Translations under genes and position numbers: made by a program
Shown here: piece by piece, positions 9,201 through 14,839 of the stretch
Layout: every line of letters begins with the position of its first letter
Numbering within the stretch: position 1 is the first letter of the stretch
Assembly: GCA_002343845.1 (NCBI GenBank)
Contig: DDSQ01000063.1
Location: 1-14,839, forward strand
Direction: 5' to 3'
Length of the DNA stretch: 14,839 nucleotides
Origin: Planctomycetes bacterium UBA2386
GTDB taxonomy: Bacteria; Planctomycetota; UBA1135; UBA2386
The notes under the pieces: generated by a model
What the model saw: the letters and a program-made list of their open reading frames with translations, nothing else
Databases searched by the model: none
What the model was told of the DNA's origin: nothing

Positions 9201-9836
9201 TACACGGCCTCGGTCTTCAAGACCTACTACTCGCACGCCGACGGCTCCGGCTCGGCGGCGATCAAGCTCGTCGACCCCGGCAACGCGAACGCGGCGTACA
9301 TCGTCGTCAACGGCATCTCCAATGCCGTCACCAACGGCACGTCGTTCATCGCCGAGTACACGCTGCTCAGCCTCCTGCACACGATGCTCGAGGCCGGCAG
9401 CACGACCAACACCCTGCGCATCCAGCAGCAGCCGCGCGTCGAGATCACGTCGCCGACGTCGATCAGCGAACTCGAGAACCCGGACAAGATCACCGTGCAG
9501 TACGGCGTGCAGTGGCGGCGGTGGGATGGTCTGCCGTACTCGCAGACCGGCACGTTCTCGGAGAACGAGTCGCAGCTCGAATACGTCATCCACGTCTCCC
9601 GCGACGGCGGCGACACCTGGACCTACGTGCAGGACGGCTCGCCATCGACGCCCGGCGTGCGGCCGGCCAGTTCGCTCTACCTGCGACCCGACTTCGGCAC
9701 CGGCTCCGAGAGCTACGAATGGGACGTGTCGTCGGACCACCCCGAAGGCGTCTACCGGTTGCGCGTGGACTGCTACCGCCAGGGTTCGAACCAGCACTTC
9801 GCGTTCCACCAGACGTCCCTGTTCATCCAGCGATGA
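6294..9836 (+). CDS. Very large prepilin-type protein with Ig-like C-terminus
   Basis: About 1180 residues. The N-terminus is a class III (type IV pilin-like) leader: short basic MQPGPSRRQAG, then FTFAELAFGLLVLVIGAAV with Glu at position 5 of the mature protein, so prepilin peptidase should cut after Gly11. The rest has no family I can name. It has an acidic or helical part to about residue 400, a Gly/Thr/Asn/Tyr-rich beta-looking middle, seven cysteines in all, and a C-terminal stretch of about 130 residues (SRDGGDTWTYVQDGS, YEWDVSSDHPEGVYRLRVD) that looks like an Ig/fibronectin-type sandwich. Pseudopilins are usually 120-350 residues, so this is several times longer. I chose ATG 6294, with AGAGAGAG nine bases upstream; ATGs at 6261 and 6285 are alternatives. 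It probably acts in the envelope or on the surface, as a giant minor pilin, a secretion pseudopilin or a membrane-anchored surface protein. No assembly genes are present here. Confidence 0.85.
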   Translation: MQPGPSRRQAGFTFAELAFGLLVLVIGAAVLINHLTINYQATTSERDRVFAFSKAQAILAEVQNFVDRGSIETVDLDLLDDGVVNRPSLTIEEDVDGNLLLPEHVRSGNIRRGGDWLWSRRITVQPFAGVDNRNVRYVTVRVYKRDDNGTERAVADLSAVVNSAGEAFPTSQTYDVYLLAVENIPGWWVFMDSLKPFFESMLLDMQTRNPGLNFRVHWITKAAFGRNQLYRPYTNDANDSLAAIPHVYHYPGRMPDGSASAYYYVPDNMRARINVDGTERHGQSALNPHPYALADFFNHAMRYEDELALWNLRVAAVEQREQERADAVLAGTAIPDELEDMSKEPTLRLLLEGMNRNPAFYRNALVINLHGELLPMPALRNFSDPAKSQVAYPNLRVVTHPEELRTRNNEAGVSDSLILRMYAWGYQTSATPYAGSPGSVPVLRDPMVVDVVGLNLTDPLQPTRLSAACTLLNAPGGVSVAGSTNYATTWQVAKHATGSPAPVTDEMNYRAAWVPPSGGVSGYTRIYLFNTPVGAPPVTQGGLQYGLAATERARLYQMEYIPTPVGTTVGTPAFTPDLTSAGVGPKNTARWQLRLAPSVLASNGINGDFTVAVRTRIGSGFTSGSTTWEQGGTIWPTPVDPDNLSVTYAYWTNSAEDVPFTERAQFNGDPRHVPYRDCFNGGNDFPNSYNWYLDDLRVTTSPTEYGANDYPSLVITSGTPATTRLTDRWGNGAAPGLTCDVPRYFQLLREALVKSRCVYSSITGWSYYYLGVGNDIGYDSANGYANSIPSNLTPHGSPGANGFINTITGARKYVRAVGANYWWGIPWLGELYPDSVAASQWLDTAGGTQPVRGNLTAGTTTGQFYQANCNAVYAGSNRQAFGTVLLDHGQRTSSFGCTTLFNIGTNASTFQHSSSGANGTLTALGAEMAANYGLSAPTSAPVSRPFRINANTGVAEHWNHAPYASAPGRYTASVFKTYYSHADGSGSAAIKLVDPGNANAAYIVVNGISNAVTNGTSFIAEYTLLSLLHTMLEAGSTTNTLRIQQQPRVEITSPTSISELENPDKITVQYGVQWRRWDGLPYSQTGTFSENESQLEYVIHVSRDGGDTWTYVQDGSPSTPGVRPASSLYLRPDFGTGSESYEWDVSSDHPEGVYRLRVDCYRQGSNQHFAFHQTSLFIQR

Positions 9837-9838
9837 GG
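9834..9838 (+). promoter_or_regulatory. Ribosome binding site for the second prepilin gene
   Basis: TGAGG, formed from the stop codon of the first prepilin gene plus two bases, lies six bases before the ATG at 9845. This favours 9845 over the in-frame ATG at 9833, which overlaps the stop as ATGA. Either choice implies translational coupling of the two genes. Confidence 0.55.
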
Positions 9839-9844
9839 CCCGCC

Positions 9845-10870
9845 ATGCAAGACCGTGCCCAGGCCCAGTCCGGATTCACGCTCGTCGAACTGATCGTCAC
9901 GGCGGCGTTGCTCGGCGGACTCGTCTACGCCGTGTCGACGCTGTCGCTGACCGGCGCCAGGAGTCAGGAGTACGCGCGGCGGCTCAGCCGCGCGACCGAG
10001 ATCACGCACGAACTGATCGACCAGATCCGCACCGAGGCGATGTCGTGCTCGCGCGTGTTCGGCAACGACGCGGAAGGCAACGCCAACCTGGCGCTGCTCG
10101 ATCTCGGCGGCGCACCCACGCCGGTGGCGAGCCGGCGGCTGCCGACCATCTCGACCGACGGGGTGATCCAGCCCGACACGGCCGGGACGCAGATCAGCGG
10201 CAACACGCTGTTCTTCACGCGGCTGGCGTGGACCGACCGGTTCGTGTGCAGCAGCGGGCAGGAGTACCTGACCGACGTCTACCGGTGGATCTACTACTAC
10301 CTGACGCCCGAAGGCGGCGGGCCCATGGTTGGTTCGCCGATCGGGCTCAACCTGGTCCGCATCGAGAGCGAGCCGCTCGTCGACGCCGCCTCGATCGACC
10401 GCATCACGGTGGTCGCCGACCGCGCAGAACTGCTGCAGCACCTGCTCGACGGCACGCCTGACGCCACGGGCGTCGCGCGCACGCGGTGCGAGGTGGTGTG
10501 GCGCCGCGGGGCCCTGCCTTCGGTGGTGGGGACGCTCCGCATGATCGGCAACGGCGGAACGCTCAGCAACAGCCCCGCCGTTCCGCGGCCGTTGTCATGG
10601 AACGTGTTGCGCTCGGCCCCGACCGTTCGTGGGCTGCTCAGCTACCGGCACCACTCGGTCGCCACCAACTTCGCCCGCGCGAACTTCGGCGTCGGCCGCT
10701 ACTCCGTGGTCAACCTCGCCAGCGGGTTCCCGCACGGGTTCGAGATCCAGGTCGTCGGCCCCGCGACCGCCCGCCAGATCCTGGTCCACCTGGTGATCGC
10801 CAGCACGAACCGTGAGGGCCAGTGGGCCTGGAGCGAGGTGCAGGTCATCATCGACGCCAGGGATCTCTGA
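9845..10870 (+). CDS. Prepilin-type N-terminal methylation domain protein
   Basis: A 341-residue protein with a textbook prepilin leader: MQDRAQAQSG followed by FTLVELIVTAALLGGLVYAV, Glu at position 5 after the predicted cut. A short amphipathic region (RRLSRATEITHELIDQIRTEA) continues the pilin helix. The remaining ~280 residues look globular and beta-rich, with three cysteines (in MSCSRVF, FVCSSGQ and RTRCEVV), and I recognise no further domain. It resembles larger pseudopilins of the GspJ/PilW kind in layout, but the length and lack of diagnostic motifs do not support naming it. It directly follows the giant prepilin gene and is probably co-transcribed and co-assembled with it. The open frame extends upstream to 7562, but that part is out of frame with the real first gene and is not coding. 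Confidence 0.87.
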   Translation: MQDRAQAQSGFTLVELIVTAALLGGLVYAVSTLSLTGARSQEYARRLSRATEITHELIDQIRTEAMSCSRVFGNDAEGNANLALLDLGGAPTPVASRRLPTISTDGVIQPDTAGTQISGNTLFFTRLAWTDRFVCSSGQEYLTDVYRWIYYYLTPEGGGPMVGSPIGLNLVRIESEPLVDAASIDRITVVADRAELLQHLLDGTPDATGVARTRCEVVWRRGALPSVVGTLRMIGNGGTLSNSPAVPRPLSWNVLRSAPTVRGLLSYRHHSVATNFARANFGVGRYSVVNLASGFPHGFEIQVVGPATARQILVHLVIASTNREGQWAWSEVQVIIDARDL

Positions 10871-10899
10871 CCCGGACCGCCGGCCAGGCCATGGGGGCG

Positions 10900-10928
10900 T
10901 TGCACGTCGGGGGGGCGGTCCCTACGCT
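10900..10928 (+). promoter_or_regulatory. Candidate promoter for rpoZ
   Basis: TTGCAC (10900-10905), a 17-base spacer, then TACGCT (10923-10928). The start of transcription would fall near 10935, giving a leader of about 40 bases before the ATG at 10974. The -10 region CTACGCTGCTCCG nearly matches that ahead of the peroxidase gene. GGTCCCTAC occurs twice, at 10917-10925 (overlapping the -10) and 10942-10950, 25 bases apart. Confidence 0.5.
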
Positions 10929-10939
10929 GCTCCGCCCTT

Positions 10940-10953
10940 CCGGTCCCTACCGG
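10940..10953 (+). other. Small hairpin in the rpoZ leader
   Basis: CCGGT (10940-10944) and ACCGG (10949-10953) can pair around the four-base loop CCCT. It would sit at the very 5' end of the predicted rpoZ transcript and could protect the mRNA end. There is no U-run, so it is not a terminator. Confidence 0.35.
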
Positions 10954-10973
10954 CTACCCCCGCAGCCCGATCC

Positions 10974-11198
10974 ATGGAAAAGAGCCTCCCGCAGGAGCTC
11001 GTCAAGCAGGTCGGCGGTTCGTTCCGCCTGACCGCCCTGTTGCAGAAGCGCGTCCGTGAGCTGGTGCGCGGCCAGAAGCCGCTGTTCGAGACCCGCGAGC
11101 GCAACTACATCAAGATCGCGAGCGAAGAACTCAAGCGCGGCCTGATCGAACTGGTCGCCGACGAAGAACAGACCGGCCCGACCAAAGTCGAAGTCTGA
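10974..11198 (+). CDS. rpoZ: RNA polymerase omega subunit
   Basis: A 74-residue protein. The segment GGSFRLTALLQKRVRELVRG (residues 14-33) matches the omega core (GGRFxLTxLxQKRxRELxxG), which packs against the C-terminal end of the beta-prime subunit and helps RNA polymerase assembly. The following helix NYIKIASEELKRGLIEL (42-58) corresponds to the conserved region where omega reads (I/A)ALEEIxxGKI. Length is normal (60-100). No Shine-Dalgarno is visible. The gene appears to be monocistronic, with its own promoter, and is not next to gmk as in many bacteria. It ends 21 bases from the convergent YyaL-like gene. Confidence 0.88.
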   Translation: MEKSLPQELVKQVGGSFRLTALLQKRVRELVRGQKPLFETRERNYIKIASEELKRGLIELVADEEQTGPTKVEV

Positions 11199-11219
11199 GT
11201 CGCCGCGGTCGCTGCCGGA

Positions 11220-12959
11220 TCACGACGGCTTGTGCCGCCGCTGCTCCTCGATCGTGGCGATCGCCGCGAGCAGTTCGGCCGGCGTGCGCGCGACGCCGCG
11301 CGGCTCGTTGCCGACCATCAGGTGCACGATGGGCTCGGGTCCGGCTTGCAGGCCGCTGCGTGACAGCAGCACCGGGTCGTGCTTGGGATCGAGCGTCTGC
11401 ACGATGCGCGACGGCACGTAGGTCGACAACGCCGTGCGCCGAAGCTCGACGGCGGCAGCGCTCTCGCGGTCGCCGACGATGGTGAGGAACAACGGCTCGT
11501 AGAAGATCAGGTCGATCGCGCGGCCGTAGCCGGCGACGTAGTAGCCGTACTCCTTGTAGTCGTCCGCGAACGCGGAGAGCGCCTGCACCGCCTCACGCCC
11601 GAACTCGGGGCGGCGCGACAGGTACGACAAGCGGACCAGGGACTCGGCCATCGTCGCGTTGTCGAGGATCGAACGGTTGCGCCGCCGCATCGAGCCCTGG
11701 TTGCCCGGATCGTGCAGGATGTCGTAGAAGCCGCCGTTCGGCGCGCGCTGCCGCAGCAAGGCGCGTTCGGCGATCGCTTCGGCCGGGAGCAACAGGTCGG
11801 CGTCGCCGGTGTTCTGCGACGCGTCGATCAACGCGCGGATCAGGTGCGCCTGGTCGCCGAGCATGCCGGGCAGGTGCCAGGTGCCGTCGTGGTAGTGGAA
11901 GACGTCCTGTCCGTCGTAGAGGTTCTCGAGCAGGAACCGCAGCGTGGTCATCGCCTGGTCGCGCCACTCGGGGCGTGACAGCACGGCGGCGGCCTTGAAC
12001 AGGGCCGAGACGGCGATCGCGTTGGCGTGGCAGTAGACGGTGCGATCGAGCGAGGGCGGCTCGGTGCGCCCGGCCGCGTCGCGGGCGAACGCGTCGGCGT
12101 CGCCGTCCTGGCTGCCGGCGAAGGCGCCGGTGTGGTGGTCGCGCATCACGCCGAGCATCCACCGCACGATGCCCTCGGCGGCGGCCCGGTACGCCGGCTT
12201 GCCGAAGACCTGGAACGCCTCGAGGTACGCGCGCAGCACCAGCGCGTTCTGGTCGAGCAGCTTCTCGTACTCCGGCGTCTGCCAGTCGGGCGTGCGCGAG
12301 AAGCGGAAGAACCCGCCGGCGACAACGTCGTGCAACGGGCTCGCCATCATGTGGTCGAGCGTGAGCTGCACGACTTCGCGCATGCGCTCGTCGCCGCGCT
12401 TGCTCACCTGCACGAGCGCGAAATCGAGCGCTTCGGGGTGGGGGAACTTGCTGCCTTCGCCGAAGCCGCCGTGGCGGTGGTCGAGCTTCTCGTAGATGGC
12501 ATCGGCGATGTCGTCGACCATCTCGCGCCGCAGCTTGTTCTGGGGCGTTGGCCGCTCGACGCGGTGCGCCCACAGTTCACGCACGCCGCGGCTGATGTCG
12601 TTCTTGTCGCGCTGCCACGCCGCCCGCACGCGCTCGAGCCGCCCGCGCAGCGCCTCGGCGTCGAGCCAGTTGTCCTGTGCGATCAGCTCGCCGTCGGGCG
12701 TCAACCAGGCGATCGTCGGCCAGCTACCGGTGCCGTAGCGCTGGTTGACGTCGGGCCGCCGTTCGGCGTCGACGTGCACCGGCACGAAACCATCGTGCAC
12801 CGCGGTGACGACCTGCGGATCGGCGAAGGTCGTCGCCATCAGCTCGCGGCAGTGCTGGCACCACGGCGCGGTCAGCAACAGCAACACCGGCCGATCGGCC
12901 GCTGCCGCGGCCTTCAAGGTCGCGGGGGAGAAGTGCTGCCATCGGATCGAAGTGCTCAT
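11220..12959 (-). CDS. YyaL/DUF255-like thioredoxin-domain protein
   Basis: A 579-residue protein with an N-terminal thioredoxin-like domain: APWCQHC (Cys34 and Cys37) and the cis-proline loop GSWPTIAWL (Pro81). It is followed by a long helical region of the six-hairpin (alpha/alpha toroid) type found in YyaL/SSP411 proteins, with GGFGEGSKFPHPEAL, GGFFRFSRTPDWQTPEYEKLL and NGGFYD stretches. YyaL family members are usually near 650-700 residues, so this one is shorter, mainly in the C-terminal half. The biochemical role is unknown; the domains suggest a thiol-disulfide function combined with sugar or glycan binding. No signal peptide is seen, so it should be cytosolic. The ATG at 12959 is clear. 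TAGACT (12984-12979) 19 bases upstream could be a -10 box, without a good -35. It lies 64 bases after rsfS on the same strand. Confidence 0.85.
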   Translation of the reverse strand: MSTSIRWQHFSPATLKAAAAADRPVLLLLTAPWCQHCRELMATTFADPQVVTAVHDGFVPVHVDAERRPDVNQRYGTGSWPTIAWLTPDGELIAQDNWLDAEALRGRLERVRAAWQRDKNDISRGVRELWAHRVERPTPQNKLRREMVDDIADAIYEKLDHRHGGFGEGSKFPHPEALDFALVQVSKRGDERMREVVQLTLDHMMASPLHDVVAGGFFRFSRTPDWQTPEYEKLLDQNALVLRAYLEAFQVFGKPAYRAAAEGIVRWMLGVMRDHHTGAFAGSQDGDADAFARDAAGRTEPPSLDRTVYCHANAIAVSALFKAAAVLSRPEWRDQAMTTLRFLLENLYDGQDVFHYHDGTWHLPGMLGDQAHLIRALIDASQNTGDADLLLPAEAIAERALLRQRAPNGGFYDILHDPGNQGSMRRRNRSILDNATMAESLVRLSYLSRRPEFGREAVQALSAFADDYKEYGYYVAGYGRAIDLIFYEPLFLTIVGDRESAAAVELRRTALSTYVPSRIVQTLDPKHDPVLLSRSGLQAGPEPIVHLMVGNEPRGVARTPAELLAAIATIEEQRRHKPS

Positions 12960-13023
12960 CGCGGCGTCTCTGGCGCGAAGTCTACGCGGCGCTGGCCCGA
13001 TCGGCTGGCGCGCGCGCGGGCCT

Positions 13024-13521
13024 TCAGTCGCTGCGCGGCGGGTCGCCCGGCTGGAAGGCGCCGAAGCCGTCGAGCGTCGGTTGCCGGACCTCGGTGCGCA
13101 CCGTCGCGGCGCGCTTCGCTGGCGTGAACGGCAAGCGCGGCACGTCGGCCCACAGCGTCTCGAGGCCGTAGTAGGCGCGTGCCTCGGGCAGGAACAGGTG
13201 CACGACGATGTCGTCGAAGTCGAGCAGCACCCAGTTCGACTCTTCGGTCTCGAGACCGCCGGTGTTGCGGCGACGACGGCCGCGCAGCGCCTTGTGCTCG
13301 AGGTCGAGTTCCTTCGCCAGCGCCTGCCCTTGCCGCGTGCTCTGCACGGTCGCGACCACGAAGTAGTCGGCGATCACCAGCGGCCCGGACACGTCGAGCA
13401 CGACGATGTCCTTCGCCTGTTTCTCGTCCAACCGCTGCGCGATCTGCAGCGCGAGGTCGCGGGTCGCCGCGAGCGGGGTGTTGCGGGAGCGGGACGAGGT
13501 GGCGGGGGCGGGGGTGCTCAA
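13024..13521 (-). CDS. rsfS: Ribosome silencing factor RsfS (Iojap)
   Basis: A protein of about 165 residues if started at the TTG at 13521. The RsfS domain runs from ALQIAQRLDEKQAKDIVVLD (24-43) through ADYFVVATVQSTRQ (51-64) to WVLLDFDDIVVHLFLPEARA (97-116) and YYGLETLW (117-124), all close to family consensus. RsfS binds ribosomal protein L14 and blocks joining of the subunits in slow growth. A 41-residue tail after the domain (containing QPTLDGFGAFQPGD) is extra compared with short homologues of 105-120 residues. There is no ATG upstream of the domain. TTG at 13521, with GAG nine bases before, is the best start; the frame stays open to a TTG at 13674 but that part is arginine-rich and non-conserved. 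The nadD and obg neighbours often seen beside rsfS are absent. Confidence 0.9.
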   Translation of the reverse strand: MSTPAPATSSRSRNTPLAATRDLALQIAQRLDEKQAKDIVVLDVSGPLVIADYFVVATVQSTRQGQALAKELDLEHKALRGRRRRNTGGLETEESNWVLLDFDDIVVHLFLPEARAYYGLETLWADVPRLPFTPAKRAATVRTEVRQPTLDGFGAFQPGDPPRSD

Positions 13522-13568
13522 ATCGTGGTTCTCGGGACGGAGGTTCTTTCGCAAGATCGCTCGACCGG

Positions 13569-13596
13569 AGAATAGCCTCTGCGGACGATGGCGGAA
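13569..13596 (-). promoter_or_regulatory. Weak candidate promoter for rsfS
   Basis: On the minus strand TTCCGC (13596-13591), a 16-base spacer and TATTCT (13574-13569). TATTCT is the most A/T-rich hexamer in this part of the region and would give a leader of about 40 bases before the TTG start at 13521. The -35 match is poor, so this rests mainly on position. Confidence 0.3.
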
Positions 13597-13661
13597 CCCC
13601 CCGTGCTCGTGCCGTCCCGGTTTCAGCCCGGTCGCGTCCGGGCCCACGAGGACCTTGTCCC

Positions 13662-13697
13662 GGTCGGGCCGCAACCCTCACGCAGGGTTGCCCGATC
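13662..13697. repeat. Long imperfect inverted repeat upstream of rsfS
   Basis: The outer arms GGTCGGG (13662-13668) and CCCGATC (13691-13697) pair with one G-U, and the inner arms CAACCCT (13672-13678) and AGGGTTG (13684-13690) pair perfectly, with a five-base loop and a three-base bulge. It is the strongest secondary structure in the intergenic region. The function is unknown. Confidence 0.5.
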
Positions 13698-13835
13698 CTT
13701 CATCCCTGCTACCGGGCCGTTCCTGTGCGCCGGCAGAGCCAGCACGCTCCGGCGCGAGCCGAGCGATGGGGTGCTTGCCGCGTGATGTGCGTTGCGGCGC
13801 GGCTCGCCGCCCGCTGCGTGCGTTCGCCTGCCGTG

Positions 13836-14839
<1,004 letters not shown>

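Larger units (their letters stand above)
13522..13835. other. Non-coding, hairpin-rich region between hppA and rsfS
   Basis: 314 bases without a convincing gene. Four stems can be drawn: 13626-13643 (GCCCGG/CCGGGC, six-base loop); 13662-13697, a long hairpin (GGTCGGG with CCCGATC, then CAACCCT with AGGGTTG around loop CACGC, three-base bulge); 13745-13765 (CGCT-C-CGGC with GCCG-AGCG around GCGA); and 13794-13810 (GCGGCG/CGCCGC). None has a U-run, so none is a clear intrinsic terminator, though the last could help end hppA transcription. I found no RNase P, SRP RNA, tmRNA or tRNA signature. It may be the leader of rsfS, a small RNA, or a dispersed repeat. Confidence 0.5.

Noticed and set aside
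6222..9809. A 1195-codon open frame on the minus strand, opposite the giant prepilin gene
   Set aside because: It is a mirror of high-GC coding sequence: rich in Arg, Val, Ala and His, with no recognisable motif. The plus strand has a clear prepilin leader and balanced composition.
7562..9832. Upstream extension of the second prepilin frame to 1102 codons
   Set aside because: It overlaps the first prepilin gene in another frame, is arginine-rich, and would bury the prepilin leader in the middle of a protein.
11379..13127. Plus-strand open frames opposite the YyaL-like gene
   Set aside because: They are low-complexity Arg/Ala/Val translations with no motif, opposite a gene with a CxxC thioredoxin site and family-like helical repeats.
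13626..13703. A 25-codon minus-strand frame, ATG at 13703, in the hppA-rsfS gap
   Set aside because: It lies across the strongest hairpin, its product is basic with no hydrophobic or conserved feature, and there is no clear Shine-Dalgarno.
13794..13810. GCGGCG/CGCCGC hairpin as an intrinsic terminator of hppA
   Set aside because: There is no T-run after the stem in the hppA direction, and such short GC palindromes are expected by chance in this composition.
13522..13835. RNase P RNA, SRP RNA, tmRNA or tRNA in the intergenic region
   Set aside because: None of the conserved sequence signatures of these RNAs, such as the tRNA T-loop GTTCRA with an acceptor stem, could be found on either strand.

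Overview
This GC-rich window (by eye about 70% G+C, with G or C at most third codon positions) comes from a bacterial chromosome. It holds nine complete protein genes and two genes cut by the window ends. I saw no tRNA, rRNA, CRISPR array, transposase or integrase. Few genes have a strong Shine-Dalgarno sequence. Together with very large prepilin-type proteins and a potassium-class membrane pyrophosphatase, this would suit a high-GC member of the Planctomycetota or a similar free-living Gram-negative-type bacterium. That placement is a guess from style, not from a marker gene.

Layout. 1-50 (-) is the first 17 codons of the translational GTPase TypA/BipA. 181-843 (+) is a SanA-like DUF218 envelope protein. 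844-1422 (-) is a YceF-type Maf nucleotide pyrophosphatase, whose stop codon abuts that of sanA. 1528-2577 (+) is a di-haem cytochrome c peroxidase lipoprotein. 2582-6147 (-) is a two-gene operon for a heterodimeric ABC exporter of MdlA/MdlB type. 6294-10870 (+) is a two-gene operon of prepilin-type proteins, the first about 1180 residues long. 10974-11198 (+) is the RNA polymerase omega subunit. 11220-12959 (-) is a YyaL-like thioredoxin-domain protein. 13024-13521 (-) is the ribosome silencing factor RsfS. 13522-13835 is a hairpin-rich non-coding stretch. 13836 to the end (-) is the C-terminal part of a potassium-dependent-class membrane pyrophosphatase.

How the genes relate. Most are housekeeping or envelope genes with no common pathway: translation (typA, rsfS), transcription (rpoZ), nucleotide-pool cleaning (yceF), peroxide removal (ccp), export (mdlAB-like) and ion pumping (hppA). 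The two tight operons are the ABC exporter pair, joined by a 4-base GTGA overlap, and the prepilin pair, joined by an ATGA overlap or a 5'-adjacent Shine-Dalgarno. The exporter pair shows the asymmetric ATPase sites expected of a heterodimer.

The most unusual locus is the prepilin pair. A classical class III leader sits on an exceptionally long, otherwise unrecognised secreted or surface protein with an Ig-like C-terminal end, followed by a second prepilin-like protein of 341 residues. Other points for a second look are a shared promoter pattern ahead of ccp and rpoZ, an 8-base-arm inverted repeat between the two divergent operons, and the structured intergenic region upstream of rsfS.
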